Of a stretch of 64,000 nucleotides of DNA, positions 42,472 through 52,569 are shown piece by piece; within the stretch, counting starts at the first letter, position 1, and each line of letters opens with the position of its first letter. Origin of the DNA: Apoderus coryli (Eukaryota > Arthropoda > Insecta > Coleoptera > Attelabidae); assembly GCA_911728435.2 (NCBI GenBank), contig OU452199.1, forward strand, positions 25,244,860 to 25,308,859. The letters run 5' to 3'. A program made the position numbers and the translations under genes. The notes under the pieces were generated by a model. It made no database searches and was not told where the DNA came from. It saw only the letters and a program-made list of their open reading frames with translations.

Positions 42472-43080
42472 TTAGGGGTTCGGGCTTTGCTGTCTCCGAC
42501 GTTCTTCCTCTTCTTTGTTTTTCATAACGTCTTTTATAAATGACTGAATAACATTCCAATCCTTTTCACATTTCATCATTATGCTAATCATGTTGCCTTC
42601 ATGTATCGTCTGGGTTAATTTAATTTCCAGTGAAAGTCTTTTACTTAGCCATTTAGTACATTCGAAAAGTGTGTGATTTACATTGTCTATCTGCTGACAA
42701 TACACACAGTTATCATCGTTGGATCTTTTAATTTTTTTTGTATATGTACCAAAGGAGCCATGTCCAGACAAAACTTGTGTGAGATAATAATCCATCTTTC
42801 TGTGTTTGCAATTCAGCCACACTAAAATATCCGGTATAAGTTTCTTCGTCCACTGTCCTGTTTTTTCGTGTCTGGTCCATCTCTCCTGCCATTGATGTAA
42901 CGTCAGTTCTCTTTCGATCCTGGCATCTTGTGAGTCGGCTCGGTTATACAGTCGTTTTCTTTCTTCTACCAGAAGGTCAATAGGGGGGTTCCCCGTTATT
43001 ATTTGTATAGCTTCTGCGGATATCGTGCGATATCCGCTAGCTACCCTTAGTAGTGTTTTCCTCTGGGCTTTTGTGACCAT
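42472..43080 (-). pseudogene. LINE 1 ORF2, C-terminal region
   Basis: The 202-residue frame begins in LLRVASGYRTISAEAIQIIT (the conserved region after the reverse transcriptase of R1-like elements) and contains a CCHC-like zinc motif NCVYCQQIDNVNHTLFEC. Upstream, in another frame (about 43080-43350), KYLGIIVDKNLSFGPHIEA continues the thumb region, so a frameshift lies near 43080. Confidence 0.75.
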
Positions 43081-43441
43081 ATTTCGGTATTTACCGATCG
43101 CAAGAAACTTACATTAAACTGGCGCCCCATTCACTAAAATCGACTGCACGACGCCGTTCATTGCTGCTCTTTTACCCCAGCTGGGGCCGCTAATATTTGG
43201 GAATAGTCTTCCTAGTGCCGCTGTTTTTACTTCAGCTTTTTTAACGGTGGCCTCGATGTGAGGACCAAAAGACAGGTTTTTATCGACGATGATTCCCAGA
43301 TACTTAACTGTCTTTTTAGGCGTTATTCTATGCTCTTGTAGTCTAAAAGAGACGACTTGACGGTCTCTTGGTCCTGCTAAGATAACTGCCTCCGTTTTTT
43401 CAGGCGCCAGCTCCAGGATATTTTCCAGTCGTCCACTAGGT

Positions 43442-43915
43442 CTAAAGCTTCATCAGCTTTGTTCGTAAGTTCTCCTCTTGAGTCGCTCTATGGCAAAAGT
43501 AGTTATTTACAATGTTTATAATGTACTTAGATATACCTTTGTGTTCTAGGCGTTCTAAAATAATTTTCCACGATGCAGAGTTAAATGCATTTTTTACATC
43601 TAAAGCTATCAAAGCGTACCATTTACGTTTTTTGCTGTTCGCCATTTTTGCTTCTCTTGCAATTTCTAGTATGTAGTTTACCGCGTCTACTGTGGATCTA
43701 TGTTTCCTGAAACCAAATTGCAACGTGGACAGATTTTCACATAGATTCAGCTCTTTTTCTACTCGTAGCTTAATTAAGTGGTCGTACAATTTTGCAATTG
43801 TGTTTATCAAGCAAATAGGGCAATATGAAGATGGCTCTTCCAAAGGCTTACCTGGTTTTTTAAGGAGGACAAGCTTAGCTATTTTCCAGGGTTCTGGGAA
43901 CGACTCATCACACAA
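43442..43915 (-). pseudogene. LINE 1 ORF2, reverse transcriptase fragment lacking the YADD block
   Basis: LINTIAKLYDHLIKLRVEKE, FGFRKHRSTVDAVNYILEIA and LIALDVKNAFNSASW are reverse transcriptase blocks; the last holds the first catalytic Asp. After NYFCHRAT the text jumps to EELTNKADEALDLVDDW, which lies beyond the active site in LINE 2. The GVPQGS and YADD blocks, roughly 60-70 residues, have been deleted, so this copy cannot encode an active polymerase. Confidence 0.75.
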
Positions 43916-43971
43916 GAGCTTATTTAAAACATTCAGTATGAGCTGTGGTACTGTATCTACTGCTACTTTTA

Positions 43972-44514
43972 TTATCTCTGTCGGGATCTGGTCTGGGCCC
44001 GAAGCTTTCCCTCTTTCATTTTTCGTGAGGCTTCGCGTAATTCTTCAGTTGAGAAAGGCACGACATTTTCCGGTGGATCAGTAGGCCAAGAGTCTTTCTT
44101 TTCTGGGAACAGCGTTTCTATTACCTTTTTCTTCATCTCCCCGTCCATATCGTATGGTGGTATTTCTGCCCGAAATTGTCTCATAACTATCTTGAAGCCC
44201 TCAACCCATATATCTTCGTTTAGCTTGTTACAGAGCTCCTTCGAGCATTTCCGTTTTTATGTCGCTATCATTTTGTTTAGTTTCTTCTTTTCTTCCTTGT
44301 ATTTGTTGTATTCTGCCATTCTTTCTTCGTTTGTAATGTTTCGTGACCTCAACCTCGTGTATGTTCGTCTCTGGTTTATGCATGTTTTTCTTTGTACATC
44401 AATGTCTTCGCACCACCAGTATGGGCTCGGCTTGTGTAGGTTTTTCTTTTCTTTGCTTATGTTTGCTACGTCACTCAGGGTTTCCATGCATAAGTCTAAG
44501 CTCATATTTTCCAT
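43972..44514 (-). pseudogene. LINE 1 ORF2, endonuclease-RT linker fragments
   Basis: Two frames: 44257-44514 (NLHKPSPYWWCEDIDVQRKT, the W-W-x-x-D linker of R1-like elements) and 43972-44184 (VPFSTEELREASRKMKEGK, the segment preceding the polymerase fingers). A frameshift separates them. Confidence 0.7.
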
Positions 44515-44586
44515 AAGTTCCTTATCAATTAGGTTAAAACATTCCTTTGCGCATTGTTTATTTATCTTTGGTCTGGGACTTATAAT

Positions 44587-44968
44587 CTAGCTTGGCCTGC
44601 TTTCCCCTGGAAGCGCAATTTCAAAGATAATGTATCGGTGGTCGCTTAAAGTTTCTTGGTCTAGCACTGACCATCCCTTTACCTTTTTCCCCAATTTTGC
44701 CGCAGATATTGTCACATCGATGTAAGATTTTGAGTCTCTCCTGACGAAGGTTGGCATACCCGGCTTGTTATGTAGATACGACCATCCATTCAGATAAAAT
44801 TTCTCCCCGTACATCTGTGATTGGTGAGCCCCATTCAACAGATTTTGCATTTAAATCTCCCGCTATAATCGCTTCGCGTTTCCTATTTTTGATATCGTCG
44901 AAAATATTCTCTATGTACTTCGCAAAAACATCTCGGCTTACATTTGGAGAAATATAACATCCATACAA
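44587..44968 (-). pseudogene. LINE 1 ORF2, APE-type endonuclease fragment
   Basis: Overlapping frames give AIIAGDLNAKSVEWGSP (the G-D-x-N-A catalytic block) and then SYIDVTISA...LSDHRYIIFEI (the S-D-H catalytic block). Both are hallmarks of the endonuclease that nicks the target. A frameshift near 44790 separates them. The N-terminal part (to about 45210) is not seen as an open frame. Confidence 0.75.
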
Positions 44969-45211
44969 ACTTTAATTTTCAAAGTCCACGCACACGTAAC
45001 CATCCGCAACTATTATGTGTTTATTTACAAAATATATACCTACGTCTAATTTATTATCCTTGACCCACCCCGGTTTTGTCACTAGCTTTTTATTTGGTTC
45101 ACTTGCCACTTAATGTCCATCGCTTCTTTAATTGCAGTTTGTGATACTAGATCATGGGCGCCGCGTGCACGATTTAAGTTTATTTGAAGAAACTTAGGCA
45201 TTTCTCATCTG

Positions 45212-45766
45212 CTATTTTGTGGCCTCCGTCCACGCTTTCTTATATAAAGGGCATCTTAGGTTTCCCGTTTGGTGTCCCTCTATTTTGCAGTCTACACAGA
45301 ATGGCGCGTTCTTGCAGCTTTCTATTTTGTGGCCGTTTTGTTCACACCTTAGACAAGCTTCCCGTCTATCTATACCTTTGCATTCTATGGCTGTGTGGCC
45401 AATAGTCCAGCACCTGTAACATTTCTTGACATCGACTCTCTTATGAATCTTGTACTTCACCCAGCCTATAATAATGTTCTCCATTCTCTCAAAACGAGCA
45501 GCCACCATACTTGACACAAAAACAGTAGCGTTTTGCGTCTCACCGTACGCAGGTCTCATGGATTTAACCTTCACAAACTGGCTCTGAGTGTCTAGAGCTC
45601 TTACAATACTATCTTCCACTTCCGACGTCGACGTAAATACATCTATTCCTTTTACATGGAAAACCACTTTTCCATCGCTGACACATTGTACCTGGACACT
45701 CTTTACGTTTTTTGTTATCGCCTCTTTTAACTTCAGCGCTTTCTCGTGCCCGTCCTCCACCGTCAA
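45212..45766 (-). pseudogene. LINE 1 ORF1 (gag-like), zinc-knuckle half
   Basis: A 184-residue frame ending in three CCHC knuckles: CYRCWTIGHTAIEC, CLRCEQNGHKIESC and CVDCKIEGHQTGNLRC. This triple array is typical of the RNA-binding ORF1 protein of R1/I/Jockey-group LINEs. The upstream VRALDTQSQFVKVKSMRPAY region is the usual RRM-like spacer. The frame is broken from the N-terminal parts at 45928-46836. Confidence 0.8.
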
Positions 45767-45927
45767 CAGTACGTTTCCATTTTTGGCCTTACGAATGGCT
45801 CTGATCTTTGTGCCGGTATCTTCTATATTTATTCCGGTTTTTATTTCCCGAAGAAGGTCCGCGTAAGTTTTGCCTTCGCTTGTCTTAACAACAACGGTTT
45901 ACAAATTCCAGTGTCTTTGCAAGTTCA

Positions 45928-46836
45928 TCATTTGTGTAGTGTGCCTGCGATGAAATAACTAAGATTTTCTTCCTTTCGTGTTTCAATAATAACTCCCTTA
46001 GTGCCATAATTGTTATATAAGATATCGTGTCTCATTTCTATTACATCTAGCATAGGATAATACCTGTAACTCTCCGTCGTCTTCATCTCGCCCAAGTCAT
46101 CCGGTGTCTTCATAATTTGGATTTGGTATGCTACCCCACCCAGCTGTATGTTTTGTCTTGCTAAGTCCTTTGTATCCCCATATCTTGGTCTGCCTCGTGA
46201 ACAGAAGTTTTAACGAATTTTACTTTTTGGAACGTTTTCCTAGGCCAGTTTTTATATTTAAGAGACTTCTCAAAATTCCCATATGTCTTTGGACCTTCTA
46301 GTAGTTCACGGATCTCATCGGTCCAATTCATTTCCACCGCTGCGGTTTTACCCACCACGCAGTCACACGGTACCGGGTCCGTCTGAATTGCTATTTCGGC
46401 TGTTTCTTTCTTTGCCTCATAACTCTCTGTTTGTACTTCCCTTTCTTGATTTCGCCTCTGGAGGGGCCTTTGTTTTCTTTTATGTTCCCTCTTCAGTTCG
46501 CCCGCGATCTGCGAAAGATCTATCAAGCATTTTTTGATTTCGACCTTTGTGTTCTGGTTGTTTTTCAGCAGCACATTAAGCTCATTAGTCACACACATTA
46601 ACCTGTGAACTATTGCGTCCATATCGTCCCTTTCCATTTTGTTTGTGTCTTTTCCGCTTTTGCTGTTGTATCGGAGAGTCATCCAAAGCAATACATTTTG
46701 ATATCTCTTGATTTGGTGGACTTCTACCTAAACTCGCTCCTGGAAAAAACACTTCCTCACTCTTTAAGGTGTCGATCTCCTTCGAGGATTCTTCACCAGA
46801 TTGACTATGCTGTCTTGCTAAATATCCCGAAGCCAT
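45928..46836 (-). pseudogene. LINE 1 ORF1, N-terminal fragments
   Basis: Frames at 46585-46836, 46161-46691 and 45928-46113 together cover an N-terminal region rich in Lys, Glu and Arg with a coiled-coil-like middle (LMCVTNELNVLLKNNQN). Conserved motifs are few. Position and orientation make them the start of ORF1. Two or more frameshifts are needed to join them. Confidence 0.55.
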
Positions 46837-47205
46837 TTCGACAAGGGATGTGCCTTACACAGTATTTCTAAACGCTCTTTTGATCTTAAATATTAATTAT
46901 TTCCGCAACGCAAAGTGTTCGGTAGCTAAGTTGTGTCCTGCCACGTTTAAATTTTTATCGGCGTACGCCGAATGCTAATAAAAAAAAGTTTAACTATTTA
47001 CATTTTTATTGATTGTCTATGAGATTTATATACAATTTAAAGTACTTACTGTTTATCAAAACTTCTATTACGACCACTACAAAACTCGAAATTTTCCGGC
47101 GTCCATTTCGCACTAAAAATCACTAAATAACATTAAAATTAAACCACACTTTCGATGAAAAAACCAAGAGCACAATTTACACACGTCCAAACAGTACGAC
47201 GTCAA

Positions 47206-47423
47206 CCTCCTACCTCCCTACTAACCTCCTACCTACCTAACTAACCTCCTACCTACCTAATTAACCTCATACCTACCTAACTAACCTCCTACCTAACTTA
47301 AACATCATGCGCACATATCGGGCCTGCACTTGGCAAGAGCTTCTTGTTTTCCTACTTAACTACCTACCTAACTATCTACCTACCGACCTCACCTCCTACC
47401 TAACTAACCTCCTACCTAACTCA
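47206..47423. repeat. Telomere-like tandem array, segment 3
   Basis: CTACCTAACTAACCTCC units around one recurrent block (CATGCGCACATATCGGGCCT). It separates the 5' end of LINE 1 from the 3' end of LINE 2. Confidence 0.75.
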
Positions 47424-47773
47424 CCTTTTTTAATCAAACACGGCAACCGGTACTGTAGGATTTCCACCCACTAAAAAAACTCTGCCTCTTCGCCACTGCA
47501 ATGGTACCGCTGTTCGCATAAACTTCATTGCAGTTTGTGTCTACCTCTCAGTGTAAAACATTTTGTTGTCTTTCGTCCCTTTCTTTCTGTTCCATAAATG
47601 TTTCAGCAAATACCAATACTGCATTCCAGCTTTCTTTGTTTGTCACCATCTTGGGCACTATGTTTTCTGGTGTTATTTGTTGGTCAAGTGTTAGTTCTAG
47701 TTTTACTCTGTCTGTGTTCCATCGTGGGCACTAGAACCATGTGTGTTCCACAGAGTCTACATCATCGCAGTAC

Positions 47774-48073
47774 CTACATACACTTATCAGTTTCAGTTTT
47801 TTTGATTTTTTTTGTATAAGTCTTGAAAGCACCATGTCCACTTAGTAGTTGCGTCATGGTATAATTTATAGGTCTATATTTGCATTGGTGAAAACTACGT
47901 ATATTTGGAATTAATTTCCTTGTCCAGGATCCCACCTCAGCTTGCTCCCATGTTGTCTGCCACTCTTCAAGTGTTCTCTCTCGTTCTTCCTTTTTTATGT
48001 CATTTAAGGCACCTTCGTTCCGTTCATGTATCCTTGTTCTTAGGTGCTCCGTACAACAGCGTTGATTGGACAA
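47774..48073 (-). pseudogene. LINE 2 ORF2, C-terminal region
   Basis: A roughly 100-residue frame (WTRKLIPNIRSFHQCKYRPI and TMTQLLSGHGAFKTYTKKIK) aligning with the C-terminal tail of LINE 1 (LTQVLSGHGSFGTYTKKIKR). The terminal zinc motif lies in a second frame downstream. Confidence 0.7.
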
Positions 48074-48194
48074 CTGAGTTTAGCACCACCCTTTTGTGGC
48101 TTCCTGGACCTCTTATGTTTGGCAAGAGTTTTATAAGAGCTGCTACCCTTTTTTCGGCTTTATTGACTGTGTATTTAATGTGTTGCTTAAAATA

Positions 48195-49218
48195 CTATTT
48201 CTCATCTATGATAATTCCCAGGTATTTCAGTGTCCTCCTCGGTGTGATTAGTTTTCCTTTGCAGTAAAAATTTATAGCTGATCTGTCTCGCTTGCCTTTT
48301 AGAATGATGGCCTCCGTTTTTTGTGGGGCGAGTTCAAGTTGTTTCTTTTCCATCCATTTGTCAACCATTTCGATCGCTTCATCGGATTTCAACATGAGTT
48401 CCGTTTTGTCTGCAGCCCTAACAACAATCGCAATATCGTCGGCATAAGCGACTACATTTACGCCGTCTGGATACCTCAATCCCAGCAAGTCATCGTAAAC
48501 AATATTCCACAGCAAAGGTCCCAATATTGAGCCCTGAGGGACTCCCGCATACACTTTAATCTGGTTTTCCTTGTCAATGCTCAAAGTTCTCTCGCTCAGA
48601 TAACTATCGATAATAGCCTGTAAATACATTGGCAACCTTCTATCCTCTAGCTCTTCTAATATGGTCTTCCACGACACAGAATTAAAAGCGTTTTTTATGT
48701 CGAGTGTAACCAGTGCTGCCCATGTCTTATCGCGATCTTCCCGAACAATTTTGAGAACCTCCTCGACGACTCCCACCGTTAACCTTCCTTTACGGAAACC
48801 ATATTGGTAATCCGAGAAACCCCTCGTTCTTTGAATCTCTATTTCGAGCCGGGATTTTATTAGTGATTCGTAGCACTTGCTGATTGTTTGAAGGAGGCAG
48901 ATTGGTCGCAAATCTTCGACACCTTTCGCTATTAGAATCAATCTTGCGTTTTTCCAGGCTTGTGGGAATACTTGCTCTCGTAGGACGTTATTCAATAGAT
49001 TTAAGATGGTTTGGCCAACTGCTTTCACTGCCTGGCGCTTTTCTGTTTCTGAGTAGAGCTATTGATTTCTCGAGCTCCTCCATTGTAAATAGTTCCACAT
49101 GTGGGCTTTTACCCCGTCTGTCTCGTGTTTCCTGTTTGACTGGAAATAGTTTCCGTGCTATTTTCTGTTTGAGTTCCAAGGAAGGTTGGTAGGGCCGTAA
49201 TCCGCGTAACTGTTTCAT
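48195..49218 (-). pseudogene. LINE 2 ORF2, reverse transcriptase
   Basis: The main frame (48195-49028) reads PICLLQTISKCYESLIKSRL, ALVTLDIKNAFNSVSW, YAGVPQGSILGPLLWNIVYD and VVAYADDIAIVV, so all polymerase motifs are present with both catalytic regions intact, followed by thumb text KYLGIIIDEK. A second frame (48988-49218) holds the N-terminal fingers (LFTMEELEKSIALLRNRKAP). A frameshift at about 49010 and the loss of the endonuclease make the copy inactive. Confidence 0.8.
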
Positions 49219-49497
49219 AACTATTTGGTAGGCGTTTCCCCATATGTCATTTTCAAGCTGACTTTTTAGTTCGTTCCATTTTAGTTTTTTTGAGTTATTT
49301 ATTTGATGTTGGAGTGTTTTTTTTTTGTCGTCTATAATGAGATTTGGCGTGGTCGATTTCGGCTTGAGAAAGCCTCTGTCTTGTTACTCTTAAGATATTT
49401 CTTCTGGCTTTTAGGCATAAATTGATTCCAAGAAGCTTTTTGCCATATTTAAGCAACTATTTGCTTTCATCATTTTAAAGATATACGTCTCCACAGT

Positions 49498-50169
49498 TTA
49501 TTCATTTTTACCTGGAATGTTTGTCGCCGTAGTAGAGCTAATGTAGTTTGTGGACACTTTATTTTCATTTGGTGTCAACTCCTGAATATCCGGATATCTG
49601 TCTTTAAATTGTTTTGCTATGCCTTTTACCATATTATTATCTTCAACGTATATATCAATATCCGTGTCTTGGAGCCACAAGGGGTTCCTCTGCATTAGTT
49701 CACATTTTTCGAAAGTTTCCTCTGGCTAATCAGTGCTTAGTATTTCTTGTAGCTCATCATACCCTTCGATATTTGTCATGCTTTGCCTTATTTCGTGTGC
49801 AACTTTTTCTTTATTTTAGTCCAGGTCTACTTGTATGCCAATTTCTGTTGTTTCAATTTTTTTGGAATCTTCTGTTTGTATGCCCTTGGCACTTGTGGAT
49901 TTTTCGGTTCTATTTTTGCCCAGTGTTTGTTTTGTTCGAGCCATTCTTGTTGTCAAAATACTGAGTTCCTCTATTGCCCGTTTAACTTCCACCGTTGTGT
50001 TTGTTACGGCTTTAGTGATAACTACGAGCTTTTTTACTTTGTCTATGACATCCTCTATATATTTGTCCATAGCTCTTTGCTGTTCAGATTCAGGTTTTTG
50101 GTAATATGTTTGACTTTCCTCGCTCCGGGGCCTTTTTGTTCTTTGTTTTGGAGACTCATCTACTACCAA
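49498..50169 (-). pseudogene. LINE 2 ORF1 (gag-like) fragments
   Basis: The frame at 49816-50169 is charged with a helical middle (YIEDVIDKVKKLVVITKAVT) and TEIGIQVDL. The phrase (A/T)EI(A/G)IQ(T/V)D also occurs in the LINE 1 gag, supporting a shared ORF1 family. The frame at 49498-49695 (PLWLQDTDIDIYVEDNN) is the next part. The zinc knuckles are absent, lost in the deletion before 49440. Confidence 0.6.
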
Positions 50170-50187
50170 AATCGCCTCTGTGTCTGT

Positions 50188-50395
50188 TAACTAACCACTT
50201 ACCTAACTAACCTCCTACCTGACTAACTAACCACCTACCTACCTACCTAACCTCCTACCTACCTAACTAATCTGAAACTTAAACCTCATGCGCTCATATC
50301 GGGCCTCCACATGGCAAGGGCTTCGCCCTTGCTAACCTACGTAACTACTTACCTAACCTGCTAACTAACTAACTACTTTAGTCCAAAATTAGAAA
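50188..50395. repeat. Telomere-like tandem array, segment 4
   Basis: CTACCTACCTAACTAATCTG units and one recurrent block with the hairpin GCAAGGGC-TTC-GCCCTTGC, followed by a short unique spacer before the right inverted repeat. Confidence 0.75.
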
Positions 50396-50463
50396 TAAAA
50401 AGTAAAAATAACAATTATAACATCCTATACAACAATATTTTTTGTGTATTATTTACTTAGATA

Positions 50464-50635
50464 AATAAAATACACATAGATATATTTATAGTAGTTTTCT
50501 TGAAATCAACTACAATCTGGCAACGCTGGCATGCAGTTATTCTATTATGACACTTACGACAGTTGATATACAGTGCGTAAGTACATATCTACTTTAAGTA
50601 CGTAATAGTCTATTACATATTAGATTAAAAAAATA
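50464..50635 (-). repeat. Terminal inverted repeat, right, of the 13.6 kb composite
   Basis: Reverse complement of 37022-37200; about 175 bp with small indels. Outer edge near the string TAGATTAAAAAAATATAAAC. Confidence 0.75.
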
Positions 50636-51010
50636 TAAACACTGATTATTTTGTCTTCATCCGTACATAATTTTGTTCAAAATAGTCTTATTATTAATCC
50701 CATGAAAAAAAAATTTAAAAAAAGTCGTTATTTCTTTCTGGTCGATAATTTACCAGAACCTGAAACTATTCCAGCACAGTTTCCTCACCAAATCCATACA
50801 TTACGCAATATATTTACACATGGAACATGATTAGACATACATTACGCAATATATTTACACATGGAAAATGATTAGATACCTACTTGATTTTCCAACAAAT
50901 TTAATTTACTCAACTACCACAATAATATAACAAATATTAAAACATGATTATATTTAAAAAAACTTTTAATTTATGCGTACTTTTATTAAACAATCATGGC
51001 ATACCTGTTA
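50636..51010. other. Non-coding stretch with a 43-bp tandem duplication
   Basis: At about 50797-50880 a segment with CGCAATATATTTACACATGG occurs twice. A further copy closes the window at 63945-64000, where the match continues into ATTTTCCAACAAA. No gene is seen. Confidence 0.5.
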
Positions 51011-51085
51011 TCCAATTGGGTAAACGTTTACTCTGGTAATCGTAAGGTTGCAAATTCAAAACAGAGTCATGGAACTGTTTTTATT
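51011..51085 (+). ncRNA. Degenerate tRNA-like module
   Basis: ATCCAATTGGGTAAACG resembles an A box and AGGTTGCAAATTCAAAAC a B box/T-arm at the proper distance. It is weaker than the module at 13300 but lies at the matching position of a related repeat, which supports a Pol III (SINE-like) origin. Confidence 0.35.
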
Positions 51086-51089
51086 ATTA

Positions 51090-52375
51090 TTGAAAACGGG
51101 GTCATTGAATTTTTTTTTTTGCTTTTTGTATATTTTAAATTAAGAATACATTAGGGTGAAACTATATAGTTCCTAGAGTTTATCTACGAGGTAACTCAAA
51201 AAATTTCCCACCCATTGATGCCCTTAATAATTATAGTTTAGTTTTAGTTTCTTTGCAATTCTTTAGAGTGAAATGTACAAATATTAAGAACTTCTACATT
51301 TTCAGGATATCCCTGTAACGACCAATCAATCACCTTTAAATTATTAATTTTAATATCTTATGCCTATGCAACCTCCTACACATCATTATGGTATTGATGG
51401 TTGCATAACCTCTTCTATGTATTACGACACTTTTCGATGCTCTTAATAATTTTGTCTAAAGTAAAAATTTGATTTTTTTGATGAGTTTCAGTATATACAG
51501 GGGTGTTTTTAAGGTGCTGTAGTTCATTTTTGAATGTGTTATTGATTATGCACATGTAACATTTTTTTCAGATTGCAATTGAATAACTTTAAAATGTTTA
51601 GAAATTTTTAACATAAGCACTTTAAATTTATATACGAGGTGAGTCAAAAATGTATCAATTTATTTTGTTAAGGACAAAAAAGTAATATTTTGAATAATTT
51701 TTTTTTTTTATTTTCTTAGATTGCAATTCAAGATTTCTTTGAAGGAGAAACTATAAGCTCCTAGAGGTTATCTAAGGGGTAACTCAAAAATTTTCTCATT
51801 TATTATTTAAGACTTTTAGACACGGCAGAACCTTATCAGCGATAGGTGACTTTTTTCTTTTTCTTTTATTATTTTTTTTTGATTTGTTTCTATTTGCAAT
51901 CAAGAATACATTAGGGTGAAACCATATAGTTCCTAGACGTTCTCTACGCGGTAACTCAAAACATTTCCCACTCATTTATTAATGCCCTTAATGAATTTAT
52001 CGATGTAGGAAGTAAAAAATTGATTTCTTTGACATTTTTTTAGAGTTTCACTGTATAAAGAGCACTTTTTTAAGTTTTGTAATTATACAATTTAGATACA
52101 AGGGAACTCAAAAATGTTTTAATTTATTTTGTAAGATTTTTGGGCACAGCAAAACCTAATTAATAGTAAAACTTTTGAGTTTTCTTAGTTTGTTAGAATG
52201 GCCCCATAAAATTGATTTATATACAGGGTGGCTCAAATGTAATTATATTTATTTGATTAGGTGGTTTCCAACCCATATTTTTAGTTTTTTTTGTTTTTTA
52301 GTAACCCTCAATGACTTTTGTCATAGATAAAACTACCACAAAACGACTGGGAAATCCCTCAAGGGATTTCTTGTA
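51090..52375 (+). repeat. Dispersed modular repeat, copy 2
   Basis: A longer copy of the 12760-13520 family: modules GGTGAGTCAAAAATGTATC, ATAAGCTCCTAGAGGTTATC and AACTCAAAA are repeated several times. The end CATAGATAAAACTACCACAA then AACGACTGGGAAATCCC matches copy 1. No protein is encoded. Confidence 0.6.
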
Positions 52376-52412
52376 TACATATATTACATATATGATATGG
52401 AGAGCTAAAAAC
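52376..52412 (+). repeat. 3'-end fragment of the 1.9 kb element
   Basis: CATATATTACATATATGATA followed by TGGAGAGCTA matches the last 35 or so bases of copies A and D. A minimal truncated insertion or excision remnant. Confidence 0.6.
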
Positions 52413-52569
52413 TTATAAACCTAAACCAGGTTTTCATACTTACAGATATTATAGACGCTTTAAGCATTTTATTATGATGTTTTAAGGATCTATATCTTTC
52501 GAAAATCTATTTTACAAAAAGAGTATTGATAATAAATTAGTATTATTTAACTCTTACATAATGAATTTA

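Larger units (their letters stand above)
42257..47205 (-). mobile_element. R1-like LINE 1, nearly full length, inactive
   Basis: A minus-strand non-LTR element with gag, endonuclease, reverse transcriptase and C-terminal zinc tail in correct order, all broken by frameshifts. Its 3' end (about 42257-42280) is an A-rich GAAAAAAGAAAAGAAAAAG tract abutting GATAGGTAGG of the array; its 5' end (about 47195-47205) abuts the array again. Array on both sides shows insertion into it. Domain layout with three CCHC knuckles in gag and an APE-type endonuclease fits the R1 group, which includes telomere-repeat-specific TRAS and SART elements. Confidence 0.75.
47424..50187 (-). mobile_element. R1-like LINE 2, internally deleted
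   Basis: Same orientation and family group as LINE 1 but a different subfamily by protein sequence. The 3' end (GATTAAAAAAGGTG on the minus strand) abuts AGTTAGGTAGG of the array; the 5' side ends in gag next to the array at about 50187. The endonuclease and most of ORF1 are missing between about 49440 and 49500. Confidence 0.7.
37022..50635. mobile_element. Composite element: telomere-like array framed by long inverted repeats
   Basis: About 175-bp inverted repeats frame a tandem array (CCTACCTAACTAACCTCC-type) with a recurrent block holding GCGCACATATCGGGCCTGCA and a short hairpin. The array is interrupted by one Copia element and two R1-like LINEs. Removing these leaves roughly 1.5 kb between the inverted repeats. 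An array between inverted ends recalls foldback elements; it could also be an old inverted segment. No transposase was found inside. Confidence 0.5.

Noticed and set aside
44735..44765. CTGACGAAGG as another hammerhead core
   Set aside because: No GAAA box and no stem II partner follow; the string lies within the LINE endonuclease coding sequence.
37022..50635. Polinton/Maverick interpretation of the large inverted-repeat element
   Set aside because: No protein-primed DNA polymerase, retroviral-type integrase of its own, or capsid-like genes; the only integrase belongs to the nested Copia element.
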